A DNA stretch of 64,000 bases, from the NCBI GenBank assembly GCA_035527975.1, contig DATKZM010000042.1, positions 41,295-105,294 of the forward strand. The letters are read 5' to 3'. The first letter of the stretch is position 1; each line of letters begins with the position of its first letter. Positions 1-8,259 of the stretch are shown here, in pieces. Made by a program: the position numbers and the translations under genes. Origin of the DNA: DATKZM01 sp035527975 (GTDB lineage Bacteria > Pseudomonadota > Alphaproteobacteria > JAPULJ01). Below the pieces are notes generated by a model. It was not told where the DNA came from. It worked only from the letters and a program-made list of their open reading frames with translations, and searched no databases.

Positions 1-1077
1 GTTTTTCTCGAGATTTCCTCACTTTCGACTTACGTGCTGGTCAGTTTGGGCCGGGACCGACGGGCGATGACGGCGGCCTACCAGTATCTGATCATGGGCA
101 CCATCGGCGCCACCTTCATCCTGATCGGGATCGGTCTGCTCTACATGATGACCGGCACGCTCAATCTGGCCGACCTTGCCAAGCGGGTGCCGCCGATCGC
201 CGAGAGCCGCACGGTTTTGGCCGCTTTCGGCTTCATCACCGTTGGGACCAGCCTCAAGCTGGCGCTCTTCCCTTTGCATCAGTGGCTGCCCAACGCCTAC
301 GCCTACGCGCCATCGACCGTCAGCGCCTTTCTGGCCGGCACGGCAACCAAAGTCTCGCTCTACATCCTGATCCGCTTCATCTTCACGGTGTTCGGGGCGA
401 GCTTTGCCTTTGGCACACTGCCGCTCGACATCGTGCTTCCGGTGCTCGCCGTGCTGGCGATGTTCGTCGCCTCGACCGTCGCGATCTTCCAGCAGGACAT
501 CAAACGCATGCTCGCTTATTCGAGCATCGCGCAGATCGGCTACATGATCCTCGGCATCAGCTTCGCCTCCGTGACCGGCGTCGCCGCGGGGCTGTTGCAT
601 ATTTTCAATCACGCCCTGATGAAGGGTGGGCTGTTCCTGGCGCTGGGCTGCGTGATGCTGCGCCTTGGCTCGGTGCAGATCGAGGATATGCGCGGGCTCG
701 GCAAAAGAATGCCCGTGACGATGGCGGCATTCGTGGTCGGCGCCCTCAGTCTGATCGGCATTCCGCTGACCGCGGGCTTCATCAGCAAGTGGTATCTCGT
801 GCTGGCAGCGCTCGAAAAGGGTCAATGGTATTTTGCGGTACTGATCGTGCTGAGCTCGCTGCTCGCCGTTATCTACATGTGGCGCGTGATCGAGGCGGTC
901 TATTTCCGGCCGGTACCGAATACCGACGCGGCCAGGAACGCGCGCGAGGCGCCCCTCGGCATGCTGGTGCCCATGTGGGTGCTGATCGGCGCCAATATCT
1001 ATTTCGGCATTGAGACGTCGGGCAGCCTTGGCGTGGCGCGGCGGGCGGCAGCGATGCTTCTGGGGGCCGGGTCATGA
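1..1077 (+). CDS. Proton-conducting membrane subunit, NuoN/MrpD-like (5' end outside window)
   Basis: The reading frame is open from base 1, so the gene starts upstream. The product is a polytopic membrane protein of the NuoL/M/N-MrpA/D family, which moves protons or Na+ in antiporters and complex I. Near the visible start is the TM5 motif FLEISSLSTY with its conserved Glu. Later come the Lys in the segment SAFLAGTATKVSLY, the half-channel KRMLAYSSIAQIGY and the helix HIFNHALMKGGLF with its Lys, so the proton-path residues are present. It overlaps the next gene by ATGA (1074-1077), indicating translational coupling. I am confident of the family but not of the exact subunit name. Confidence 0.9.
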   Translation, partial: VFLEISSLSTYVLVSLGRDRRAMTAAYQYLIMGTIGATFILIGIGLLYMMTGTLNLADLAKRVPPIAESRTVLAAFGFITVGTSLKLALFPLHQWLPNAYAYAPSTVSAFLAGTATKVSLYILIRFIFTVFGASFAFGTLPLDIVLPVLAVLAMFVASTVAIFQQDIKRMLAYSSIAQIGYMILGISFASVTGVAAGLLHIFNHALMKGGLFLALGCVMLRLGSVQIEDMRGLGKRMPVTMAAFVVGALSLIGIPLTAGFISKWYLVLAALEKGQWYFAVLIVLSSLLAVIYMWRVIEAVYFRPVPNTDAARNAREAPLGMLVPMWVLIGANIYFGIETSGSLGVARRAAAMLLGAGS

Positions 1078-2540
1078 GCGTGACGCTGCTCCTCTCGCTC
1101 GCCCTGACCGTGCCGCTGGCCGGCGCGGTGCTGATCGCCATGTCCGACCGCAAGCCAAACCAGCGCGAGACTATGACGCTGGTAACGGCGGTGGCGCTGT
1201 TCTCGATTGTTGTTGCCTTGACGACGAGGGTCCTGGCGGGCGAACGGCCTTATCTTGAACTGCTCGACATCCTGCCCGGCTTTGCGCTCGCTTTCCGCAT
1301 CGAGCCGCTCGGCATGATGTTCGCGCTTGTCGCATCGTTCCTGTGGATCGTGAACTCGATCTATTCGATCGGCTATATGCGCGGGAACAACGAAAAGCAT
1401 CAGACGCGTTTTTACGTGTGTTTCGCGGTGGCGCTGTGGGCGACCATGGGCGTTGCCTTCTCCGCCAATCTGCTTTCGCTCTTCGTGTTCTACGAGCTGT
1501 TGACGATCTCGACCTACCCGCTCGTCACCCATCACGGCGACGAGAAGGCCGTGCGCGGCGGGCGCACCTACCTGGGCATCCTGCTGACCACATCGATCGG
1601 CGTCATGCTGCCGGCGATCATCCTCACCGCCTATCTAGTGGGCACGCTCGATTTCAAGACAGGTGGTATTCTCGCGGGCAAGGTGTCGGATGAGATCGGC
1701 GGGCTTTTGCTCTTCTTGTTCATGTACGGAACCGGCAAGGCCGCGCTAATGCCGATCCACCGCTGGCTGCCCGCGGCGATGGTGGCGCCAACGCCGGTGA
1801 GCGCGCTTTTGCACGCCGTGGCAGTCGTCAAGGCCGGTGTATTCATCGTGGTCAAGCTGATCGTCTACACCTTCGGCATCGGCTACCTCTCCAAGCTCAC
1901 CAATGCCGAATGGCTCCTTTACGTTGCCGGAGCGACGATCCTGATCGCCTCCGTCATCGCGCTGCGGTCCGACAATCTGAAGCGAAGGCTTGCCTATTCG
2001 ACGGTGAGCCAGCTCTCCTACGTCATCATGGCGGCGGCGATCCTGGTGCCGATCTCGGCGATGGGGGCGGCGATCCATATCGCCGCGCATGCGTTCGGAA
2101 AGATCACGCTGTTTTTTGCCGCCGGCTCGATCTACACGGCCGCGCACAAAACCGAGGTCAGCCAGCTCGACGGGATCGGCCGGCGCATGCCCTGGACCAT
2201 GGGAGCCTTCGCGATTGGCGCCCTTTCGATGATCGGCGTCCCGCCCACCGTCGGCTTCATCAGTAAATGGTACATTTTGCTGGGTGCGCTGGACGCCAAG
2301 GCGACTGCGGCGATTGTGGTTATTGTTCTCAGCACAATCCTCAATGCCGCTTATTTCCTGCCCGTGGTCTATGCCGCCTTCTTCAGGAAGCCGCCGGTGG
2401 ACGAGGCGCACAATCACGGCGAAGCGCCGCTGGCGATTGTCATCGCACTGACAATCACGGCGGGCGGCACGATTGTCCTCTTTTTCCTGCCCGGCCTGCC
2501 AGTAGCCCTGGCGCGGTCGATGGTTGGCCTCGGCGGATAG
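1074..2540 (+). CDS. Monovalent cation/H+ antiporter subunit D family protein
   Basis: This 488-residue membrane protein belongs to the same MrpD/NuoL family as its neighbours. Glu141 sits in the TM5 motif FVFYELLTIS. A Lys lies in the segment GTGKAALMPIHRWLP, followed by HAVAVVKAGVF and a Lys in HIAAHAFGKITLFF, so the proton path looks intact. The motif KRRLAYSTVSQLSY is the usual discontinuous-helix region. The start overlaps the preceding stop (ATGA). It probably assembles with the flanking D-type subunits in the cytoplasmic membrane. Which ion is exported cannot be told from the sequence. Confidence 0.9.
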   Translation: MSVTLLLSLALTVPLAGAVLIAMSDRKPNQRETMTLVTAVALFSIVVALTTRVLAGERPYLELLDILPGFALAFRIEPLGMMFALVASFLWIVNSIYSIGYMRGNNEKHQTRFYVCFAVALWATMGVAFSANLLSLFVFYELLTISTYPLVTHHGDEKAVRGGRTYLGILLTTSIGVMLPAIILTAYLVGTLDFKTGGILAGKVSDEIGGLLLFLFMYGTGKAALMPIHRWLPAAMVAPTPVSALLHAVAVVKAGVFIVVKLIVYTFGIGYLSKLTNAEWLLYVAGATILIASVIALRSDNLKRRLAYSTVSQLSYVIMAAAILVPISAMGAAIHIAAHAFGKITLFFAAGSIYTAAHKTEVSQLDGIGRRMPWTMGAFAIGALSMIGVPPTVGFISKWYILLGALDAKATAAIVVIVLSTILNAAYFLPVVYAAFFRKPPVDEAHNHGEAPLAIVIALTITAGGTIVLFFLPGLPVALARSMVGLGG

Positions 2541-2550
2541 GATACTTGGC

Positions 2551-2814
2551 ATGAAGGACGACAAGAACACATCGGGCGACCTGCATTGGCTGGTCCGCCC
2601 GCAAACGATCCGGCGCCTCTGGTTCATTTTTGCAGCGGTGCTCGCGGCGACGGTGATCGCGGGCCTGTTCGTCTCCCTGCCCGGTCACTTCAAATGGGAC
2701 GGCGAGTTCTGGTTCTTCGGGGCCTACGGCTTTGCCACCTGCGCCGTCATGGTGTTCGGGGCCAAGGCGCTTGGTTTCATTCTGAAGCGGCCGGACAATT
2801 ACTATGACGATTGA
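2551..2814 (+). CDS. Small two-helix membrane protein of the antiporter operon
   Basis: The 87-residue protein has two hydrophobic segments (about residues 22-43 and 53-75) and a charged C-terminus. The ATG at 2551 is preferred over an in-frame TTG at 2524, which lies inside the previous gene. The gene sits between two D-type antiporter subunits, separated from the following ATG only by its stop codon, so it is probably a structural subunit of the same complex. I do not recognise a named family. MrpE/F/G-type small subunits are comparable in size but I cannot assign it to one. Confidence 0.8.
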   Translation: MKDDKNTSGDLHWLVRPQTIRRLWFIFAAVLAATVIAGLFVSLPGHFKWDGEFWFFGAYGFATCAVMVFGAKALGFILKRPDNYYDD

Positions 2815-2817
2815 GCC

Positions 2818-4524
2818 ATGACGGTCGAGCAAATCCCACCGGGCCTGATCCTCATCGTAAGCGCATTGCTGCTGCCATTCCTGCGCGGCCGATGGCGCGC
2901 CGCGCTCATCCTGCTGGCGCCGCTTGTGGCGCTTTGGCTGGTCTGGCAAATCCCCGACGGCGCCACGCTCACAACGGCCTTCATGGGCATGGAGATGATC
3001 GTCGTCAAAGGCGATCGGCTGAGCCGGCTTTTCGGGACAATATTCTGCATCATGGCCTTTGCGGGTGGGCTTTTCGCCCTGCGGCAGGCCCGGACAATCG
3101 AGCTGACGGCAGCATTGTTCTATGCGGGCAGCGCGATCGGGGTGGCGTTTGCAGGCGATTTGATCACTGTTTTCGTGTTTTGGGAGCTGATGGCGCTCGG
3201 CTCCACGGTCGTGATCTGGTCGGCCGACACCGAGGCGTCGCGGCGGGCCGGCCTGCGCTACGTGATGATCCACCTTTTGGGCGGCGTGCTGCTGATGGCG
3301 GGCATCGTCGACTTCGTGGCGGCCAAGAACACGATCGCCTTCGGGGTGGGGCCGATCCAGGAAGTGTTGACAGTCAACCGGCCCGGCACCTGGCTGATCC
3401 TCGCGGGCTTCCTGATCAATGCCGGTGCGCCGCCGCTCTCGGCATGGCTGCCCGACGCTTATCCCGAAAGCTCGCCGACCGGCATGGTCTTCCTCTCGGC
3501 CTTCACGACCAAAACGGCAGTTTACGTCCTCTGGCGCGGCTTCCAGGGCTTCGACGTGCTGATCTGGATCGGGCTCTTCATGGTGTTCTACGGCATCATC
3601 TATGCGCTGCTGGAAAACGACATGCGGCGCATTCTCGCCTACAGCATCATCAATCAGGTCGGCTTCATGGTGTGCGGCATTGGCATCGGCACCGACTTAG
3701 CGCTCAACGGGGCGGCGGCGCACGCCTTCACGCATATCATCTACAAGGCGCTGCTGTTGATGTCGGCCGGTTCGGTGCTCTTTATGACCGGCAAGCGCAA
3801 ATGCACCGATCTGGGTGGGCTATTTCAGAGCATGCCGCTGACCTGCATCTGCGGCATAATCGGCGCGCTTGCGATCTCGTCGTTCCCGCTGACATCGGGC
3901 TTCATCAGCAAGTCGATGATCTCTCAAGGCGCGGCCGACCAGCATCTGGCGCTCGTCTGGTTCCTGCTTGCCGCGGCCTCGGCTGGCGTTTTCCTGCACG
4001 CCGGGATCAAGTTTCCGTGGTTCGTATTCTTCCAGAAGGATTCAGGGATGCGGCCGCCGGACCCGCCCTGGAACATGCGCCTGGCGATGATCCTCTTTGC
4101 CGCCCTCTGCATCGGGCTCGGTGTTTGGCCCGAGCCGCTCTACGCTCTGTTGCCGCTGCAGCCGGTGACCTACAAGCCCTACACCGGCTATCACGTCGTG
4201 GAGATGCTGCAGCTTCTGCTATTCTCCGGGCTCGCCTTCTTCGTGCTATTGCCCTTCATGAAGCGGACGCTGACGATCAGCCTCGACGTCGATTGGTTCT
4301 GGCGGCGTTTAGGCGCCATGCTCGCGCGCGAGTTCACAACCCACAGCAACCGCGCCCGCGGCTTCACCGCCGAACGCCTGCAGAACCGTCTGAGCAAAGC
4401 GCTGGAGACTGTCTTCCACTTCCACGGGCCCAGGGGAATTCTGGCGCGCACCTGGGATACCGGCACCACGACGCTGGTCATCGTCGGACTGCTGGCGGCT
4501 TATCTGATGATCTACTTCCTCTAG
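2818..4524 (+). CDS. Na+/H+ antiporter subunit D-like protein
   Basis: This 568-residue protein is the third proton-conducting subunit in the row. Glu123 lies in FVFWELMALGST; the Lys in SAFTTKTAVYVLW, the loop MRRILAYSIINQVGF and the motif HIIYKALLLM correspond to the conserved proton path. The C-terminus is longer than in the two upstream paralogues, with an amphipathic, Arg-rich stretch of about 80 residues before a final membrane helix. The stop codon (TAG, 4522-4524) overlaps the stop codon of the convergent livF gene on the other strand. Confidence 0.9.
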   Translation: MTVEQIPPGLILIVSALLLPFLRGRWRAALILLAPLVALWLVWQIPDGATLTTAFMGMEMIVVKGDRLSRLFGTIFCIMAFAGGLFALRQARTIELTAALFYAGSAIGVAFAGDLITVFVFWELMALGSTVVIWSADTEASRRAGLRYVMIHLLGGVLLMAGIVDFVAAKNTIAFGVGPIQEVLTVNRPGTWLILAGFLINAGAPPLSAWLPDAYPESSPTGMVFLSAFTTKTAVYVLWRGFQGFDVLIWIGLFMVFYGIIYALLENDMRRILAYSIINQVGFMVCGIGIGTDLALNGAAAHAFTHIIYKALLLMSAGSVLFMTGKRKCTDLGGLFQSMPLTCICGIIGALAISSFPLTSGFISKSMISQGAADQHLALVWFLLAAASAGVFLHAGIKFPWFVFFQKDSGMRPPDPPWNMRLAMILFAALCIGLGVWPEPLYALLPLQPVTYKPYTGYHVVEMLQLLLFSGLAFFVLLPFMKRTLTISLDVDWFWRRLGAMLAREFTTHSNRARGFTAERLQNRLSKALETVFHFHGPRGILARTWDTGTTTLVIVGLLAAYLMIYFL

Positions 4525-5396
4525 CCGCCCAGGAACAGGCGGCCGACTTCAGGATCTTCGAGCAGATCGTCTCCCCTGCCCGCCTTGGCGAGTTGGCCCG
4601 AAACCAGCACATATCCCAGATCGGCGAATTCGAGGCCCTTCTTGGCGTTCTGCTCGACCATGATGATGGTCTTGCCCTCGGTATTCTGCAGATCGGCGAG
4701 GATTTCGAACACCTGATCAATGAAGCGGGGCTCCAAGCCAATCGAGGGTTCATCGACCAATAATATCCCGGGCTCCATCACCAGCGCCCGGGATATCTCA
4801 AGCAGCCGACGTTCGCCACCAGAGAGCACGCGGGCGGGCTGGCTGCGGCGTTCGGCCAGCCGGGGATACTTCTGAAAGACGTTTTCGGCCGCTTCCCGGG
4901 CTCGCGCGGTGCGCTCCATCAGATAACCACCCATCCACAGGTTTTCCTCCACCGTCATGTCAGGAAAGACGGAATTGTCCTGCAGGATGTATGCGATGCC
5001 GGCACGCTTGAGTTTCTCGTTTGCGCTCATGCGGGTGACGTCATTGCCGCCGGCGCGGATTGTGCCGCCGAATATGCGCGTGAAGCCGTAGATCGAATGG
5101 AGCACCGTCGACTTACCCGCACCGTTCGGGCCTATGAGACAAAGCGACTGGCCGGCGCCGACGCGCAAATTGAACCCGTGCAGGATCTGCATCTGGCCGT
5201 AGCCGGCATCGAGCGCATCGATGGTCAGCGCCGGCGCGCCGGTGAGGAGCGCATCGAGTGCCGATGGATCGGGGCTTTCCAGCGTCAACGCTTGCGCCTC
5301 GCGCACCACGTCGTCGACCGAAATGACGGTATCAACCGCGCCGAGCCCGTAGCCCGCCGCCTTGCCCCCACCCGAAGACGCGCCTTCCTGGCCCAT
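4521..5396 (-). CDS. livF: Branched-chain amino acid-type ABC transporter ATPase, LivF-like
   Basis: The 291-residue ATPase has Walker A GPNGAGKST (about residues 89-97), signature LSGGERRLLE and Walker B ILLVDEP, all intact. It is the second ATPase of the liv operon and couples ATP hydrolysis to LivHM transport. About 55 residues precede the usual LivF start, so this copy carries an N-terminal extension rich in Gly, Ala and Asp; a later start is possible but no good internal ATG is visible. Its ATG directly follows the TGA of livG. It is the last gene of the operon, and its stop overlaps that of the convergent antiporter gene. Confidence 0.93.
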   Translation of the reverse strand: MGQEGASSGGGKAAGYGLGAVDTVISVDDVVREAQALTLESPDPSALDALLTGAPALTIDALDAGYGQMQILHGFNLRVGAGQSLCLIGPNGAGKSTVLHSIYGFTRIFGGTIRAGGNDVTRMSANEKLKRAGIAYILQDNSVFPDMTVEENLWMGGYLMERTARAREAAENVFQKYPRLAERRSQPARVLSGGERRLLEISRALVMEPGILLVDEPSIGLEPRFIDQVFEILADLQNTEGKTIIMVEQNAKKGLEFADLGYVLVSGQLAKAGRGDDLLEDPEVGRLFLGG

Positions 5397-6140
5397 TCAG
5401 CTAGCTCCGAGATAAGCGTCGACGACACGCGGATCGCTTTGGATCGCCTCGGGCGGCCCCTCCGCCAGCAATTCGCCGTGGGCGAGACAGTAGATGCGCG
5501 TCGCGAGGTTCATGATCACGCGCATGTTGTGCTCGATGACAAACAGCGTGATGCCGAGATCGGCATTGGCACGCTGCAAGCGGTCGATCAGGCCGTTGAT
5601 GAGTGTGGGATTGATACCGGCGGTTGGCTCGTCGAGCAGCAGCATGCGCGGCTCATTCATCAGCGCCATGGCGAATTCGAGCAGCTTCTGCTGGCCAAAC
5701 GAGAGATCGCCGGCGCGCAGGAAACGCTTGGAGAAAAGACCCACGAATTCGAGCAGCGCTTCCGATTTTTCTGCGACCTCAGGCGGGTGCCGCGACAGCA
5801 TCGCGGCAAGCCGCACGCCCCTGTTCGGCACGCTGGCGCCCATATTCTCCATGCAGGTCATCTTGGGGTAAATGCGGGTCTGCTGGAACGTCCGCAGCAG
5901 GCCGAGCCGGGCGATGCGCGGAACCCGCAGCCTGGTGATCTCTTTGCCGGCGAAGGTGATCGAGCCGGCATCGACCGGATGGTAGCCAACGATCGTATTG
6001 AAGAGCGTCGTCTTGCCTGATCCGTTCGGGCCGATCAGCCCGACAATTTCTCCCTCATCTACCGCCACGCTGACGGCGCGATTGGCAACGACACCGCCGA
6101 AACTCTTGGAAACGCCTTCGACAGCGAGGAGCGGCGTCAT
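5397..6140 (-). CDS. livG: Branched-chain amino acid-type ABC transporter ATPase, LivG-like
   Basis: This 247-residue ATPase has Walker A GPNGSGKTT, the LivG-type signature LSFGQQKLLEFA, Walker B MLLLDEP and the switch His in VIEHNM. The start at 6140 begins MTPLLAVEGVSK and overlaps the livM stop by ATGA. The open frame continues upstream of this start but only as an alternative reading of livM, so the shorter form is chosen. It acts with LivF on the cytoplasmic side of the LivHM permease. The substrate is probably a branched-chain or other amino acid, or amide, but is not determined by sequence. Confidence 0.94.
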   Translation of the reverse strand: MTPLLAVEGVSKSFGGVVANRAVSVAVDEGEIVGLIGPNGSGKTTLFNTIVGYHPVDAGSITFAGKEITRLRVPRIARLGLLRTFQQTRIYPKMTCMENMGASVPNRGVRLAAMLSRHPPEVAEKSEALLEFVGLFSKRFLRAGDLSFGQQKLLEFAMALMNEPRMLLLDEPTAGINPTLINGLIDRLQRANADLGITLFVIEHNMRVIMNLATRIYCLAHGELLAEGPPEAIQSDPRVVDAYLGAS

Positions 6141-7225
6141 CGGGCCGCCGCCGATTGCGCGGAGATTTCGACCCGCTCGCCGAAAAGCTGCGGCCAGCGG
6201 CTGTGGATCCAGCCCATGATGCCCTCGGGGAAGAAGACGACAATGATGATGACGAGAAGCCCAAGCGCGATGTTCTGGAAGCCGAGCAGATAGGTCCAGA
6301 GTAGCTCTTTCGTGGCGTGGAAGAGCACAGCTCCGATCAATGGCCCCCACAGACTGCCCTTGCCGCCGAGCACCGCCATCAGCACCATCCAGACGCCGAG
6401 ACCCGGCCCGTCGAACGCCGTCTCTTCGGGGTCGACGAAACGCACAATGTTGCCATAGAGCGCGCCACAAACACCAAGGAAGAAACCGCTGACCGACCAG
6501 GCAACGACCTTGTAGAGCGTGGTCGCGATGCCCATCGCCTCGGCCTTGTCCTCATCGTCGCGGATGGCATTGATTGCGAGGCCGAAACGGGTCGCATAGA
6601 GCCAGCGCAGGAAGACGATCGTGGCCGCGGCGAGCGCGAAGCAGAGGAAGTAAAACAACAGCGACTTGTCCTGATCGCTCGCACGCCCGCGGCCGGGCAG
6701 ATCGGGCATAATGATGCCCGAACCGGCGCCGACATATTCCCAATTGGCGAAGATCTGCGCGATGAATATGCCGAGTGCCAGCGTGCCGATGGCGAAATAA
6801 TGGCCGCGCAGACCGAGGATTACGAAGCCGAACACAATTGCCAGCGCAAATCCCACCAGCGCCGCCGCGATCAAGCCGGGCGCAAGGCCCCCCAGGTATT
6901 GTCCCATGCTGAGCGCCAGGGCAGAGCCTTGCTCGCCGGCCGCCGTATAGGCACGCATGTTGGTAAAAGGCGCGATCTGGATAATCGCCGAAACATAAAG
7001 TCCGGCACCAAAGAAGACGATATTGCCGAAGGAGTTGTAACCAAGCTGGCCGCCCATCGTATCCCAAGTGTAGGCGACGATCACCATAACCCAGAAGATC
7101 GAGAGTTGCTTGACGATCGCGGGAAACACAAATGGTGCGACGATCGAGACCGCGCCAATCGCCAAACAAAGTATGAAAAAGCGCCGGGACGAGCCGTCGC
7201 CGGCCATGGGCGAGGTGCCGGTCAC
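6137..7225 (-). CDS. livM: Branched-chain amino acid-type ABC transporter permease, LivM-like
   Basis: This is a polytopic permease of about 362 residues. It carries the LivM landmarks GQLGYNSFGNIVFFGAGLY, RGHYFAIGTLALG and the cytoplasmic coupling loop AINAIRDDEDKAEAMGI. The GTG at 7225 overlaps the livH stop as GTGA, which argues for coupled translation; an ATG at 7207 (MAGDG...) is the alternative and would remove six residues. Hydrophobic segments cover most of the protein from about residue 12. It forms the membrane channel with LivH. Confidence 0.9.
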   Translation of the reverse strand: MTGTSPMAGDGSSRRFFILCLAIGAVSIVAPFVFPAIVKQLSIFWVMVIVAYTWDTMGGQLGYNSFGNIVFFGAGLYVSAIIQIAPFTNMRAYTAAGEQGSALALSMGQYLGGLAPGLIAAALVGFALAIVFGFVILGLRGHYFAIGTLALGIFIAQIFANWEYVGAGSGIIMPDLPGRGRASDQDKSLLFYFLCFALAAATIVFLRWLYATRFGLAINAIRDDEDKAEAMGIATTLYKVVAWSVSGFFLGVCGALYGNIVRFVDPEETAFDGPGLGVWMVLMAVLGGKGSLWGPLIGAVLFHATKELLWTYLLGFQNIALGLLVIIIVVFFPEGIMGWIHSRWPQLFGERVEISAQSAAAR

Positions 7226-8178
7226 GCAAGATACTTTCGCTGCATCGCCAGGCGCACACTGCGATAGAGGAGCACTACCAATAAAAGCCCGGTCACGAAG
7301 GCGACCTGGTAGCTCGTGCCGATCACGAATTCGGCGACTTTTTCCGCCGCCCCCAGACCCAGGCCGGCCACGATCACCCCGGTGACGTTGCCGAGGCCGG
7401 CGATGATCACGATCATGAAGGCGCGGACCGTGTAGATGAGCCCGGTGAAGGCGTGGATGGTCAGCGTCATCGAGACCAGCACGCCCGCGACGCCGCACAA
7501 CGCCGCGTTGAGAGCATAGGTGCGGGCATAGACGCGGTTGGCGTCGATGCCCATCAGCCGCGCCGCGCGTGCGTTCTGGGCCACGGCGCGGATCGATTGG
7601 CCGTCACGGGTGTATTTCAAATAAAAGGCGAGGAAGCCGCCGACGACCAGAGCAAAGGCGAGGGCCACAACGCGCACCCGCTCGATGGCAAGCTCCCCCA
7701 TGTCGGTCCGCCAAGCCGACCAGGTTCCCATATTGTGCGGCGCGATGACATCGTCGGCGGTGAAGACGCTGTTCATGAACTGCTGCAGCAGGATCGATAT
7801 GCCGAAGGTCGCCAGGATCGAGGTAAACATGTCCCGGTCGACGATCCGAAAGATCACCAGCCGGTAGACGACCCAGCCTATGACGTAGAGAACCGCCGGC
7901 GCCAGCAGCAACGCCCACAGTGCGTGCACGCCGGGCCAGGTCAGCGATAGCCCGATCGCGTCAATCCGAAAGGTCCATTGGCCGGCCGTATAAAAAGCGA
8001 TGAACCCGCCGAAGATGACGTACTCACCCTGGGTCAGGTTGATGATGTTCATGACGCCCCAGACCAGCGCCATGCCATAGGCGATCAGTGCAAACACCGC
8101 ACCGATCATGATGCCGTCGAAGATCAAGTTGAGCAGGCCGACAGGGTTCTCGGCCAGAAGCTGGATATTCTCAAACAT
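7222..8178 (-). CDS. livH: Branched-chain amino acid-type ABC transporter permease, LivH-like
   Basis: The 318-residue integral membrane protein has the LivH N-terminal signature GIMIGAVFALIAYGMALVWG followed by NLTQGEYVIFGGF. The coupling loop lies around RAVAQNARAARLMGID. The C-terminus GLLLVVLLYRSVRLAMQRKY is typical. It pairs with LivM to form the transmembrane channel. It begins 81 bases after the livK stop, and that gap contains a perfect GC-rich hairpin that could reduce read-through from livK into the permease genes. Confidence 0.94.
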   Translation of the reverse strand: MFENIQLLAENPVGLLNLIFDGIMIGAVFALIAYGMALVWGVMNIINLTQGEYVIFGGFIAFYTAGQWTFRIDAIGLSLTWPGVHALWALLLAPAVLYVIGWVVYRLVIFRIVDRDMFTSILATFGISILLQQFMNSVFTADDVIAPHNMGTWSAWRTDMGELAIERVRVVALAFALVVGGFLAFYLKYTRDGQSIRAVAQNARAARLMGIDANRVYARTYALNAALCGVAGVLVSMTLTIHAFTGLIYTVRAFMIVIIAGLGNVTGVIVAGLGLGAAEKVAEFVIGTSYQVAFVTGLLLVVLLYRSVRLAMQRKYLA

Positions 8179-8206
8179 CGTCGGCGCCCGCCGGCATCAA
8201 ACGAAA

Positions 8207-8238
8207 TCCCCCGCGCTTCGGTTCGCGGGCGCGGGGGA
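8207..8238 (-). terminator. GC-rich hairpin between livK and livH
   Basis: Bases 8207-8216 and 8229-8238 are perfect 10-bp inverted repeats around a 12-base loop. There is no T-run, so it is not a classical terminator. Its position directly after the binding-protein gene suggests an intercistronic stem that stabilises livK mRNA or partly attenuates transcription. Confidence 0.55.
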
Positions 8239-8259
8239 GTTCATGGCCCTTTTCAGCCC

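Noticed and set aside
2811..4763. A 650-codon plus-strand frame overlapping the third antiporter subunit
   Set aside because: Its translation is Arg/Ala-rich without motifs, whereas the overlapping 568-residue frame shows clear antiporter helices.
6140..6470. Upstream extension of livG
   Set aside because: The extra residues are a frame-shifted reading of livM; the start at 6140 has the ATGA overlap and the normal LivG N-terminus.
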